NCBI GenBank assembly: GCA_044368415.1
Contig: JBIPLJ010000015.1
Span: forward strand, 10,693-74,692
Length of the DNA stretch: 64,000 nt
Direction of reading: 5' to 3'
From: UBA4615 sp044368415
GTDB lineage: Bacteria; Pseudomonadota; Gammaproteobacteria; Burkholderiales; Burkholderiaceae_E
Below are positions 1 to 9,065 of this stretch, piece after piece. A program made the translations under genes and the position numbers. Each line of letters starts with the position of its first letter. The first letter of the stretch is position 1. The notes under the pieces were generated by a model. The model was not told where the DNA came from. It was given only the letters and a program-made list of their open reading frames with translations, and searched no databases.

Positions 1-1794
1 GAGCTCGGAGCCGGTGGCGATGATCGCGCAGCGCGGCTCGGCGGCATCCCGGAGCACATAGCCGCCGTGGCGCACGGCCTCGATCTGGGCGTCCGAGCGG
101 CTCATGAAGGGCACGGCCTGGCGCGACAGCAGCAGCGCACTCGGGCCGTCGTCGCGCTCGATCGCCATCGCCCAGGCGACCGCCGACTCGACCGGATCCG
201 CCGGGCGCCAGACGTCGAGGCCGGGGATCAGGCGCAGGCTCGCGGCGTGCTCGACAGACTGGTGGGTCGGGCCATCTTCCCCGAGGCCGATCGAGTCATG
301 GGTAAAGACGTGGATGACGCGCTGCTTCATCAGCGCCGCCATCCGGATCGCGTTGCGCGAGTAGTCGCTGAAGGTGAGGAAGGTGCCCCCGAACGGCAGG
401 TGGCCGCCGTGCAGCGCGATCCCGTTCATCAGAGCGGCCATGCCGAACTCGCGCACGCCGTAGTTGACGTGGCGCCCGGCGACGAACGACTGCCCGTCGG
501 GCCCGCCGAAGCTGCGGAACGCGCCGGCGCCCTTCCAGTCGGTGAGGTTCGAGCCGGTCAGGTCGGCCGAGCCGCCGAGCAGCTCGGGCAGCGCCGGGCC
601 GAAGTGGTTCAGCGCGTTCTGCGAGGCCTTGCGCGTGGCGATGGTCTCGCCGCGGGCGACGGCCTCGTCGATCGCGTGCTGCACGGTGAACTCCCAGGTC
701 GCGGGCAGCACGCCGCGCATGCGGCGCTCCAACTCGCCGGCCTCGCGCGGGAAACGCTCGGCATACGCCGCGAACAGGTCGTCCCAGGCGGCCTGACGCT
801 GCGCGCCGGAGCCGGTGGCGTCCCAGGCCGCATAGACGTCGGCCGGGATCTCGAAGGGGCCGTGGTTCCAGCCCATCCAGCGGCGCACGCCGGCAATCTC
901 CTCGGCGCCCAGCGGCTCGCCGTGCGACTTCGCCTTGCCTGCCCGCGTGGGCGCGCCCTTGCCGATGACGGTCCGGCACTGGATCAGGGTCGGCGCGAAG
1001 CGCTGCCCGCCGGGCATCTCGCGGCCGTTGGTGCCCCATTCCCGGGCGATCTCGATCGCGGCATCGACCGCGTCGACATCGTGCCCGTCGACATCGGCGA
1101 TCACGTTCCACCCGTAGGCCTCGAAACGGCGGAGGGTGTCGTCGCGGAACCAGGCGCCGACCTCGCCGTCGATGGAGATGCCATTGTCGTCGTACAGCAC
1201 GACGAGCTTGGACAGGCCCCAGGTGCCCGCCAGCGAGCAGACCTCGTGCGAGATGCCCTCCATCAGGCAGCCATCGCCGGCGAACACCCAGGTGAAGTGG
1301 TCGACGACGGGGAAGCCGTCCCGGTTGAACTCCGCGGCCAGCATCCGCTCGGAGAGCGCCATGCCGACCGCGTTCGCCAAGCCCTGGCCGAGCGGGCCGG
1401 TGGTGGTCTCCACACCCGGGGTGATGCCGACCTCGGGATGCCCGGGTGTCTTCGAGTGCAGCTTGCGGAAGTTCCGCAATTCGTCGATCGGCAGGTCGTA
1501 GCCGGTCAGGTGCAGCAGCGCGTACAGCAGCATCGAGCCGTGCCCGTTCGAAAGCACGAACCGGTCGCGGTCGAACCAGGTCGGGCGCGCGGGGTTGTGC
1601 TTGAGGTGCCGCCCCCAGAGCGCCACCGCGATGTCGGCCATGCCCATCGGCATGCCCGGATGCCCCGAGGCGGCCTGCTCGACCGCGTCCATCGCGAGGG
1701 CACGAATGGCGGCGGCCATGCGTGCCGGCTCGCTACGGTCGCGGGCGGCATCGGCGGGCGCGCCGGTCGGGTCGGCGAAAGAGGGGGTCTGCAT
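1..1794 (-). CDS. tkt: transketolase, 3' end cut by window edge
   Basis: Thiamine-diphosphate enzyme of the Calvin and pentose phosphate pathways that moves two-carbon ketol units between sugar phosphates. The 598 codons visible read MQTPSFADP at the start, then SGHPGMPMG, SNGHGSMLLYALLH, the diphosphate-binding FAGDGCLMEGISHE and, later, GEDGPTHQ of the pyrimidine domain. The family is usually about 660-670 residues, so roughly the last 65 are beyond the left edge. The reading frame is open to base 1. The start at 1794 follows a weak AAGGCG; no better start lies nearby. It is divergent from rsmE across a 99-nt gap. The identification is secure; whether it serves CO2 fixation or the pentose phosphate pathway cannot be told from here. 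Confidence 0.96.
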   Translation of the reverse strand, partial: MQTPSFADPTGAPADAARDRSEPARMAAAIRALAMDAVEQAASGHPGMPMGMADIAVALWGRHLKHNPARPTWFDRDRFVLSNGHGSMLLYALLHLTGYDLPIDELRNFRKLHSKTPGHPEVGITPGVETTTGPLGQGLANAVGMALSERMLAAEFNRDGFPVVDHFTWVFAGDGCLMEGISHEVCSLAGTWGLSKLVVLYDDNGISIDGEVGAWFRDDTLRRFEAYGWNVIADVDGHDVDAVDAAIEIAREWGTNGREMPGGQRFAPTLIQCRTVIGKGAPTRAGKAKSHGEPLGAEEIAGVRRWMGWNHGPFEIPADVYAAWDATGSGAQRQAAWDDLFAAYAERFPREAGELERRMRGVLPATWEFTVQHAIDEAVARGETIATRKASQNALNHFGPALPELLGGSADLTGSNLTDWKGAGAFRSFGGPDGQSFVAGRHVNYGVREFGMAALMNGIALHGGHLPFGGTFLTFSDYSRNAIRMAALMKQRVIHVFTHDSIGLGEDGPTHQSVEHAASLRLIPGLDVWRPADPVESAVAWAMAIERDDGPSALLLSRQAVPFMSRSDAQIEAVRHGGYVLRDAAEPRCAIIATGSEL

Positions 1795-1893
1795 AGGGCG
1801 CCTTGGGGGCCGTCGGGCCCGACCTGAGGGAGGAAAGCGTCGATTTTATCAAACGAGGGTGACCCGTCGGACGGCGCGATACACTGCGCCGCG

Positions 1894-2685
1894 ATGGCCG
1901 CCCCCTCGGTATTCCGCCTGTTCCACGTCGGCCCGCTCGTCGCGCGCGCCACGCTGCGGCTCGACGCGGAGTCCAGCCATCATGCGCTTCGTGTGCTGCG
2001 GCTGTCCGTCGGCGACGCGCTCGAGTTGTTCGACGGACAGGGCCGGCGCTGCACGGCCACCCTGCTCGACGCCGATCCGCGCGGCGCCTCGCTGCTCGCC
2101 GGCGATCCGATCGATGCGCGCACCGAGAGTCCGCTCGCCCTCGGCCTGGCCCAGGCGCTGCCCGCCGGCGACAAGATGGACTGGGTGGTCGAGAAGGCGA
2201 TCGAGCTGGGGGCGGGCGCCATCCAGCCGCTGTTCTCGCGGCGCTCCGTGCTGAAGCTGGACGAGGCGCGCGCCGCCAAGCGGCTCGGGCATTGGCGCCG
2301 TATCGCGGTCGCCGCATGCATGCAGTGCGGCCGCGACGTGCTGCCCGAGATTGCCGAGCCGATGCCGCTCGCCCGCTGGCTCGCCCGGCCCGGCGGCCCG
2401 GGTCGACCGGCGCCTGGGGGCGCGCTGCGGCCCGATGCGGACGGACGCGGGCCGCTGCGGCTGCTGCTCTCGCCACACGACGGCGGCGGGATCGCGGCGC
2501 TGCCAAAGCCGCTTGCCGGGGCCTGGCTGCTCGCCGGACCCGAGAGCGGGCTGGACGACGACGAGACGGCGCAGGCGATCGCCGCGGGCTGGCGGCCGCT
2601 GCAGCTGGGGCCGCGCACGCTGCGCACCGAGACCGCGGGGCTGGCCGCGCTGGCCGCACTGCAGGCGCGCTTCGGCGACTTCTGA
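1894..2685 (+). CDS. rsmE: 16S rRNA (uracil(1498)-N(3))-methyltransferase
   Basis: SPOUT-class methyltransferase that methylates U1498 of 16S rRNA using S-adenosylmethionine. The 263-residue protein has the N-terminal RNA-binding part with SSHHALRVLRLSVGD, the central DKMDWVVEKAIELGAGAIQPL segment, and the C-terminal knot motifs AGPESGLDDDE and LGPRTLRTETAGLAAL that define the family. GPEGG, the usual motif, reads GPESG here. A proline/glycine-rich stretch at about residues 165-185 is a slightly expanded loop before the knot. It lies alone between the divergent tkt gene and the YidB-like gene, so it probably has its own promoter in the 99-nt gap; none is obvious to me. Confidence 0.95.
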   Translation: MAAPSVFRLFHVGPLVARATLRLDAESSHHALRVLRLSVGDALELFDGQGRRCTATLLDADPRGASLLAGDPIDARTESPLALGLAQALPAGDKMDWVVEKAIELGAGAIQPLFSRRSVLKLDEARAAKRLGHWRRIAVAACMQCGRDVLPEIAEPMPLARWLARPGGPGRPAPGGALRPDADGRGPLRLLLSPHDGGGIAALPKPLAGAWLLAGPESGLDDDETAQAIAAGWRPLQLGPRTLRTETAGLAALAALQARFGDF

Positions 2686-2818
2686 CGCCATCCCCCGGAC
2701 GGAATGTGGCGGATGGTGACTGACCGATGCACCGGCTCTGGCGGCGCCGGCCTGCGCTAAGCTGCGCGCACGGGCGCCGTGTTGTGCGCCCCCACCCACC
2801 GGACACAAGGACCTCGAC

Positions 2819-3244
2819 ATGAGCTTGATGGACTCACTCCTCGGCAGCCTGGGCGGCGCGATGGGCGGCCAGGCCCCGCAGGGCAACCCGATGATGCAGG
2901 CGGCGATGGCGCTCCTGGCCGGCGGCCAGCAAGGCGGCGCGGGCGGGCTCGCCGACCTCGTCTCGTCCTTGACCAAAGGCGGGCTGGGCGATGTCGTCCA
3001 GTCGTGGATCGGCACCGGCCAGAACCTACCGATCTCGCCCGATCAGCTGCAGCAGGTGCTCGGCAGCGACACCCTGGCCGGCCTGGCCAAGCAGCTCGGG
3101 GTGTCGCCCCAGGACGCCAGCCAGGGGCTCGCCGGGCTGCTGCCCCAGCTCGTCGACAAGCTGACGCCGCAGGGTCAGATGCCGCAGAACGGGCTGGGCG
3201 ACATCGCCTCGATCATGGAGGCGCTGGGCGGGCGCCGCGGCTGA
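2819..3244 (+). CDS. YidB-like DUF937 protein
   Basis: Small 141-residue protein beginning MSLMDSLLGSLGGAMGG, with the Gly/Gln-rich N-terminus, the repeated hydrophobic-helix pattern LADLVSSLTKGGLGDVVQSWIGTG, and the QLQQVLGSDTLAGLAKQLGVSPQDASQGLAGLLPQLVDKLTPQG region characteristic of the YidB/DUF937 family. Function in the family is not established. There is no signal peptide. It is preceded by ACAAGGACCTCGAC, a fair ribosome-binding site. Its last 32 bp overlap the 3' end of the convergent barstar-like gene. Confidence 0.85.
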   Translation: MSLMDSLLGSLGGAMGGQAPQGNPMMQAAMALLAGGQQGGAGGLADLVSSLTKGGLGDVVQSWIGTGQNLPISPDQLQQVLGSDTLAGLAKQLGVSPQDASQGLAGLLPQLVDKLTPQGQMPQNGLGDIASIMEALGGRRG

Positions 3245-3638
3245 CCGACCAGAAGGTCCGGAACGCGACGCCGCGCTCACCGAAGGTCTCGGCGGCGTCG
3301 CGAAAGACGTCCAGCAGCGCATCGCGCGCATCGTCCTCGAAGCCCGGGGGGCCGGGGAGGCGCTCGACGACCACTACCAGCCCCGGGGCAGAGACACCGG
3401 GCTGCGGCTCGAGCTCGGTCAGGCAGTCGTAGAGCGCGTCGAGGTTCGAGCCGAAATGCGAGGGCAGCGCGAAGCCGCGCGCCAGCGCGGCCATCACGCC
3501 GGCCTTGTCGCGGGCCTCGGTGCAGTCGGCATGCAGGAAGCGCTGGCAGGCGGCGTGCGCCTGACTGCGCAGCATCGCGGGTCGGCGGTCGGCCAGCCGT
3601 TCGACCGCGTTCGGCGGCAGGCTCTCGAGCGGGGTCAT
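3213..3638 (-). CDS. barstar-family RNase inhibitor
   Basis: The 141-residue product carries the barstar fold signature: ALARGFALPSHFGSNLDALYDCLTELEP, in which the phenylalanine, glycine, asparagine, leucine and aspartate positions match the helix that plugs the barnase active site, followed by a LVVVVERL strand. It should stay in the cytoplasm and bind the RNase encoded immediately upstream; only 4 nt separate the RNase stop from this ATG, so the two are almost certainly co-translated. An N-terminal extension of about 50 residues (RPAMLRSQAHAACQRF) precedes the core. A reading frame runs further upstream, but it only overlaps the RNase gene in another phase, so I start at the ATG. The 3' end overlaps the convergent YidB-like gene by 32 bp. 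Confidence 0.88.
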   Translation of the reverse strand: MTPLESLPPNAVERLADRRPAMLRSQAHAACQRFLHADCTEARDKAGVMAALARGFALPSHFGSNLDALYDCLTELEPQPGVSAPGLVVVVERLPGPPGFEDDARDALLDVFRDAAETFGERGVAFRTFWSVSRGARPAPP

Positions 3639-3642
3639 CGGC

Positions 3643-4038
3643 TCACTCCCGGATCCGGCTGAACGACGCGTAGTGGTCGTCGGTGTACCAGTACTCGCCC
3701 GATACGCGCGGACCGCCGCCCGCCACGATGCGGCGCGCGCCGCGATCGCGCGAGCCCGGCGTCCTGACGGTGTACTCGGTGTAGTAGCCGCGGGGCTGCC
3801 GGGGCAGCAGGCGCTCGCGGTTGCCGAACACGGTGCCGTCCTTGGCGTGCGGGAACGGGCCACCCGCACGGATCAGGTCCAGCGTCTCGCGGGCCTCGCG
3901 CGGCAGCTCGCGCAGCGCGATCTCGCTCCCAGAGCCCGGGAACCGCTCGTCGCGCGCAACAGCCAGCGCTCCCGCGAGCAGCGCGAGCAGCGCGAGCACG
4001 ACCAGCACACCACCCCACCACCGGCGCATGGACATCAT
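3643..4038 (-). CDS. secreted guanyl-specific RNase (barnase/RNase Sa family)
   Basis: 131 residues. An N-terminal hydrophobic segment at about 8-27 (VLVVLALLALLAGALAVA) after MRRWW acts as a signal peptide or membrane anchor. The mature part has the microbial RNase order: a DGTVFGNRERLLP strand, YYTEYTV with candidate catalytic Glu88, RGARRIV with Arg102/103, and TDDHYASF with candidate His122, the Glu-Arg-His set of the N1/T1/Sa family. It should cleave single-stranded RNA after guanine. The next gene encodes the cognate barstar-type inhibitor. It sits 24 nt downstream of the DUF1631 gene. Several ATGs cluster at the start and no good ribosome-binding site distinguishes them. Confidence 0.88.
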   Translation of the reverse strand: MMSMRRWWGGVLVVLALLALLAGALAVARDERFPGSGSEIALRELPREARETLDLIRAGGPFPHAKDGTVFGNRERLLPRQPRGYYTEYTVRTPGSRDRGARRIVAGGGPRVSGEYWYTDDHYASFSRIRE

Positions 4039-4062
4039 GCCGTGGATGCTACGTGAGTCGGC

Positions 4063-6468
4063 TCAGACGAGCGACAGCGGCGGGCGCTCGGGCTCGGGTT
4101 GTTTGTCCGCGGGGGGCGCAGCGCGATGGTCGGCGCCGGTCCCGGAGGCGGCTGGTTCACCGCCGGTGACCGAACCGATCGCCCGGTCGAAGGTCGAATC
4201 GTCCGGCGCGATCCGCGCCCGCCCGCGCTGGAGCATGAAGGCGAACTCGGCACCCTGCACGGTCAGGCTCTCCTCGGGTTGCCGGGTCAGGATGAAGAGC
4301 TTGCGGGCGGGGCTGATCCAGGCGAGCTTGAAGACTCGCACCCCGGCATCGTCCTCGATCTCGATGCGCTGGCCGCGGTGCATTGCCGACAGCACCTGGT
4401 CGGACGCGGACACGGTCGGGGTACGCTCGGCCTCCTCCGTACGCGGCTCGAAGCGCACGGTGCCGTCGGGCTGCATGCGCACCGAGACCGGCGTGCTAGC
4501 CGCCGGTGCAGCAACCCGCGCCGGTGCCGGCGCGGACTGCGAGCGCCGCTTGGCGGCGGAGATCTCGACCGTATGGGCGCGCAGCAGCTCGTCGAAGAAC
4601 GCGGCCCGCTCGGACTCGGGTATCTCGACCCGCGCCATGCCGCCCTTCATGCTGCGGATCAACTTGGGCAGCACCGTCGCCAGCCGGATGATCTCGTCTG
4701 ACTTCTTGGGGGCCACACTCCAGACGAGGTAGTCAGCGACGCGCATCGCCGCGTCCCAGGCCTTGACTGCGGCTTCGCCCTCGTGGTCGGCGCGCTGCCC
4801 GGCGAGCACCTGCGTCCACCAGCGATGCAAGAACTCGCGCACGAACAGCGGCGTGTCCTTGTCCAGACGCCGGTCGAGCTCGGTGCGCGCCTCGTCCTGG
4901 GCGATCGCGTATGTCTCGCGCCTCGCGGCCTCGCGGGCCACCGCCCCGAGGCTGGCCGCACGGCGCTCGGACTCGTCGCGCGCGAGCACCTCGATCTCCT
5001 CGAGGCAGCGCTCGAAGATCGACAGGTCCGTGTCGAACTCGGCGATGACGCGGTCCACGACACGGACCAGCCCCTCGCACATCGGCGAGCCGTGCCCGAG
5101 GTCGGCGTCCGGGTCGGCGCCGACGTCCGAGATGCCGTCGATCAGCCGGCGCATCGGATGCTGGCGACGCGCGAAGAAGCTGCGGTCGAGCAGCGCCGCT
5201 TTGACCGCGACCACCTGCAGCCGCAGCAGCAGCTGCTTGATCGAGTCCGGCAGGCGCCGATCGGAATAGATGTAATCGAACACCATCGAGACGATCTCGA
5301 CGGTAATCTGGTCCAAGGGCGAGCCTTGCTCGCGCACCCGCTGGGCGATCGCCGGCAGCATGCCCGCGACGTCAGTCTGCTCCGAATCGCGCTGGATCGC
5401 GGTCAGCGAGGCAACCAGGGGCGGCTGCACCGGCGCCACGGGGATGTCCTCGACGCCGAACATCTCGGGGTTGGACAGCATCCGCGCGACCTGCGTCCGG
5501 CCGGCCGGCCGGCCGGCCGTCGCGTCGGCCATCGCCGCCTGCAGCGCCTCCATCGGATCGAGGATCGCGCCGTAGCCGTCGCCCGCCGCGTCCGCCGTCG
5601 CGCCGTTCTGCGGCGAGCCGCGGTGATCCGGGCCGCCGTGCTGCGCCCCCCCCGGGTGCGGACCGCCCTGCTGGGGGGCTGCGCCGGCCGCATCGGGCCC
5701 GTTCGCGGCAGACCCGCCAGGGCGCCGGGTCGACGGGAAGGTCTGCACCTGAGGTCGAATCGTCGGCAGCACGTCGTTCGATCGCAGCCGCTCGTTGACC
5801 GCGGCGTACAAGACATTGAGGTTCTGCGATACGTGAGGCTCGAAGGCATCGAGCAGCGCGACCTTCACGTCGGCGCGGGGCGACAGCTCGGCCAGCGCGT
5901 TCTTGAGCGCCTCGAACACCGCCTCGGGCGAGACCGGGTGCTTGCCTTCCTCGAACCAGTCCCGATCGAGCAGCGCACCGAGCCGCGCCCGGATGCCCAG
6001 CACCTCTTCATGGTCCAGGCGGCTCTTGGCGCGTCCGATCAGGCGATCGACGCTCATCTTGTCGCTGATCACGTCTTCCGAGACCAACTGCAGCGGCGCG
6101 TCCTCGGCCGCCGTCGAATCATCGGCGGCCGATGGCGTGTCTATCGCGTACAGCCGGCGCTCGAAGATGTCGCCGAAGTTGCGGCGAAAGCGGGTCTCGA
6201 TCTCGGTGCGATTCTCGCGCACCAGCATTCCCGCATCGAGCAGCGCCTGCTGCTGGTCGGAGCGAAACGAGCGCATTGCCTCGGCCATCAGCTCTTCGCT
6301 CATCGAGTTGAGGGCGTCGGCGACAACCTCGCCCATCCGCTCGAGAACGAGCTCCCGGCACCCCTCGAGAAGCTCGAAGTGCTTGGGTGAACGCCTGGGC
6401 ACACCGACAGCGCCCTCGGTGTCCGGTTGAGCTCCCACGCTGTCTATCGGATGTTCGCTGATCGCCAT
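4063..6468 (-). CDS. DUF1631 family protein
   Basis: A protein of about 801 residues of the DUF1631 family, common in beta- and gammaproteobacteria and without an established function. Visible features are the N-terminal helical part (LLEGCRELVLERMGEVVADALNSMSEELM), a disordered Gly/Pro/Ala/His-rich linker at about 250-300, the central conserved VSMVFDYIYSDRRLPDSIKQLLLRLQ and DRSFFARRQHPMRRLIDGI blocks, and the C-terminal MHRGQRIEIEDDAGVRVFKLAWISPARKLFIL domain. No membrane segment or enzyme motif is seen. I start at the ATG at 6468, giving MAISEHP; the frame remains open another 61 codons upstream, but that stretch is Arg/Pro-rich and unlike protein. The RNase/barstar pair follows directly. 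Confidence 0.85.
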   Translation of the reverse strand: MAISEHPIDSVGAQPDTEGAVGVPRRSPKHFELLEGCRELVLERMGEVVADALNSMSEELMAEAMRSFRSDQQQALLDAGMLVRENRTEIETRFRRNFGDIFERRLYAIDTPSAADDSTAAEDAPLQLVSEDVISDKMSVDRLIGRAKSRLDHEEVLGIRARLGALLDRDWFEEGKHPVSPEAVFEALKNALAELSPRADVKVALLDAFEPHVSQNLNVLYAAVNERLRSNDVLPTIRPQVQTFPSTRRPGGSAANGPDAAGAAPQQGGPHPGGAQHGGPDHRGSPQNGATADAAGDGYGAILDPMEALQAAMADATAGRPAGRTQVARMLSNPEMFGVEDIPVAPVQPPLVASLTAIQRDSEQTDVAGMLPAIAQRVREQGSPLDQITVEIVSMVFDYIYSDRRLPDSIKQLLLRLQVVAVKAALLDRSFFARRQHPMRRLIDGISDVGADPDADLGHGSPMCEGLVRVVDRVIAEFDTDLSIFERCLEEIEVLARDESERRAASLGAVAREAARRETYAIAQDEARTELDRRLDKDTPLFVREFLHRWWTQVLAGQRADHEGEAAVKAWDAAMRVADYLVWSVAPKKSDEIIRLATVLPKLIRSMKGGMARVEIPESERAAFFDELLRAHTVEISAAKRRSQSAPAPARVAAPAASTPVSVRMQPDGTVRFEPRTEEAERTPTVSASDQVLSAMHRGQRIEIEDDAGVRVFKLAWISPARKLFILTRQPEESLTVQGAEFAFMLQRGRARIAPDDSTFDRAIGSVTGGEPAASGTGADHRAAPPADKQPEPERPPLSLV

Positions 6469-6672
6469 GGCCTCGGGGCCGCGAGCACTGCGGCCGACAG
6501 CGGGTGGAATCACCTGCCCCGACGGAGGGTAGCCACGCAGCGGGCTCCACGCAGACGGCGAGGGCTCGACGCGCATCCGCACCCGACGAACGGTGCACGG
6601 CCGCGGCGCTCGCCTGCCCGCCGGTCGGCCGCAACCGACCGCGAGACTCACTCAGCCGTCCGCCCGTGACGC

Positions 6673-8961
6673 TCAGCGCGTCGCGTTGATGTCCACGATG
6701 GTCCAGGCGGTCATGTTGACCAGCCGGCGCACCGTCGAGGACGCCGTCAGCACATGCACCGGCCGGGCCGCACCGAGCAGCACCGGACCGATCGAGATGT
6801 TGTTGCCGGCCGCCGCTTTCAAGAGGTTGTACGAGATGTTGGCCGCGTCGATGTTCGGCATCACCAGCAGGTTCGCCTCGCCCGACAGCGTGGTCCGCGG
6901 CAGCAGCCGGCGGCGGTAGTCGCTGTCGAGCGCCGCGTCGCCGTGCATCTCGCCATCGATCTCGAGCTCGGGCGCCCGCTCGCGCAGGATCGCCAGCGCA
7001 TCGCGCATCTTCACCGCGGACGCCCGGTTCGAGGAGCCGAAGTTCGAATGCGACAGCAGCGCCACCGAGGGCTTGATCCCGAAGCGGCGCAGCTCGTCGG
7101 CGGCCATCAGCGTGATCTCGGCGAGCTCGGTGGCGGAGGGGTCGGCATTGACGTGCGTATCGACCAGCGTGACCTGGCGGCCCGGCAGCATCAGCGTGCT
7201 CATCGCCGCATAGACGCTCGCCCCAGGCTTGCGGCCGATGACCTCGTCGATGAACTGCAGGTGCTGGGAGTACGGGCCGAACGAGCCACACAGCATCCCG
7301 TCGGCCTCGCCGCGGTGGACCATCAGTGCGCCGATCAGCGTGTTGCGCCGACGGACCTCGATCTGCGCGTACTCGGGCGTGACGCCCTTCCTCTCGACCA
7401 GCGCGTGGTACGTCTGCCAGTAGTCGCGGAAGCGCTCGTCCCACTCGGGATTGATGATGCCGAAATCGCGCCCCGCACGGATCCGCAGGCCGAAGCGCTC
7501 GATGCGGCGCTCGATCACCGCCGGCCGCCCGACGAGGATCGGCTGGGCGAGCCGGTCGTCGACGACCTGCTGGACCGCGCGCAGCACACGTTCGTCCTCG
7601 CCCTCGGCGTAGACGATCCGCCGTGTCTCGCCGCGCCGCGCGGCCGAGAAGATCGGCTTCATGAAGTTGCCCGAGTGATAGACGAACTGCTCGAGCTGCG
7701 AGCGGTACGCCTCGAAATCGGCGATCGGACGCATGGCGACACCCGAGTCCATCGCGGCGCGAGCAACCGCCGGGGCGATCTTCACGATCAGCCGCGGATC
7801 GAAGGGCCGCGGGATCAGGAACTCGGGGCCGAACGCCTGGCCCGGCCCGCCGTAGGCGGCGGTCACGACGTCGGACTGCTCGGCGCGGGCGAGCTCGGCG
7901 ACCGCGCGGACTGCGGCGATCTCCATCTCGCGGTTGATCGTGGTCGCGCCGACGTCGAGCGCGCCGCGGAACAGAAACGGGAACACCAGGACGTTGTTGA
8001 CCTGGTTCGGATAGTCACTGCGGCCGGTCGCGATGATCGCATCGTCGCGGACCTGGCGCACGAGCTCGGGCAGGATCTCCGGCGTCGGGTTCGCGAGCGC
8101 GAGGATGATCGGCTTGGCCGCCATCTTCGCGACCATCTCGGGCTTGAGCACGCCGCCGGCGGACAGGCCGAGGAAGACGTCGGCACCGCCGATCACGTCG
8201 GCGAGCGTGCGGGCGTCGGTCGGCTGAGCGAACCGCGCCTTCTCGTCGTCCATCAGTACGGTGCGGCCGGTGTAGACGACGCCTTCGATGTCGGTCACCC
8301 AGATCTGCTCCAGTGCGAACCCCAGGTCGAGCAGCAGGTCCAGGCAGGCGAGCGCGGCGGCGCCGGCGCCGCTGACCACCAGCTTGCAGTCGGTGACGCG
8401 CTTGCCGACCACCTCCAGGCCGTTGAGGATCGCCGCGCCGACGACCACGGCGGTGCCGTGCTGGTCGTCGTGGAAGACGGGGATCTTCATCCGCTCGCGC
8501 AGCCGGCGCTCGACGTGGAAACACTCGGGCGCCTTGATGTCCTCGAGGTTGATGCCGCCAAAGGTCGGCTCGAGCGACGCAATGATGTCGACCAGTTTGT
8601 CCGGATCGGTCTCGTCGATCTCGATGTCGAAGACATCGATACCGGCGAACTTCTTGAACAGCACGCCCTTGCCTTCCATCACGGGCTTGGCGGCCAGCGG
8701 CCCGATCGCGCCGAGTCCGAGCACCGCGGTGCCGTTGGTGATGACCGCGACCAGGTTGCCCCGCGCGGTATAGCGGAAGGCGTTGGCCGGATCCTCGACG
8801 ATCATCTCGCAGGCGGCGGCCACGCCGGGCGAGTAGGCCAGCGCCAGGTCGCGCTGGTTGACCAGGCTCTTGGTCGGGGTGACCGAGATCTTTCCGGGGC
8901 GGCCCTGTTCGTGGTACTCGAGCGCCGCACGGCGAAGGTCGGGATTCATCGGCTGGGCCAT
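6673..8961 (-). CDS. maeB: NADP-dependent malic enzyme with phosphotransacetylase domain
   Basis: 762 residues, the normal length of the MaeB family. The N-terminal half is malic enzyme: ALAYSPGVAAACEMI, TNGTAVLGLGAIGPLAAKPVMEGKG, the metal-binding FDIEIDETDPD and FHDDQHGTAVVVGAAILNGL, then the nucleotide-binding VVSGAGAAALACLDLL. The C-terminal half (from about residue 430) resembles phosphate acetyltransferase (RIVYAEGEDERVLRA, DGMLCGSFG, LLSHSNFGSS, EANLLVMPNIDAANISYNLLK) and in this family is regulatory rather than catalytic. It converts malate to pyruvate with NADPH production. A second in-frame ATG four codons in is an alternative start. Upstream lies a 104-nt gap to the dehydrogenase gene. 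Confidence 0.96.
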   Translation of the reverse strand: MAQPMNPDLRRAALEYHEQGRPGKISVTPTKSLVNQRDLALAYSPGVAAACEMIVEDPANAFRYTARGNLVAVITNGTAVLGLGAIGPLAAKPVMEGKGVLFKKFAGIDVFDIEIDETDPDKLVDIIASLEPTFGGINLEDIKAPECFHVERRLRERMKIPVFHDDQHGTAVVVGAAILNGLEVVGKRVTDCKLVVSGAGAAALACLDLLLDLGFALEQIWVTDIEGVVYTGRTVLMDDEKARFAQPTDARTLADVIGGADVFLGLSAGGVLKPEMVAKMAAKPIILALANPTPEILPELVRQVRDDAIIATGRSDYPNQVNNVLVFPFLFRGALDVGATTINREMEIAAVRAVAELARAEQSDVVTAAYGGPGQAFGPEFLIPRPFDPRLIVKIAPAVARAAMDSGVAMRPIADFEAYRSQLEQFVYHSGNFMKPIFSAARRGETRRIVYAEGEDERVLRAVQQVVDDRLAQPILVGRPAVIERRIERFGLRIRAGRDFGIINPEWDERFRDYWQTYHALVERKGVTPEYAQIEVRRRNTLIGALMVHRGEADGMLCGSFGPYSQHLQFIDEVIGRKPGASVYAAMSTLMLPGRQVTLVDTHVNADPSATELAEITLMAADELRRFGIKPSVALLSHSNFGSSNRASAVKMRDALAILRERAPELEIDGEMHGDAALDSDYRRRLLPRTTLSGEANLLVMPNIDAANISYNLLKAAAGNNISIGPVLLGAARPVHVLTASSTVRRLVNMTAWTIVDINATR

Positions 8962-9065
8962 CGCGAGGCGCCTCGTATCGTCTTGTTCGGGAAGCTGCGA
9001 TTATCACCCGGCGGGCGAACGCCTTCCGCCCGCCTCGGGACACACCGGCCCGGTGCGAGCCCGAC

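Noticed and set aside
67..1827. Long plus-strand reading frame over the transketolase gene
   Set aside because: Arg/Gly/Ala-rich translation without family motifs; the opposite strand gives a clean transketolase. Such antisense frames are expected at this GC content and recur over maeB, sgaA, groEL and others.
3213..3869. Longer barstar reading frame starting at 3869
   Set aside because: The extra 77 residues are Arg/Thr/Ser-rich and overlap the RNase gene in another frame; the ATG at 3638 directly follows the RNase stop.
5497..5517. GGCCGGCC run as a recombination or origin site
   Set aside because: It falls inside the disordered linker of the DUF1631 coding sequence and is explained by Gly/Arg/Pro-rich codons.
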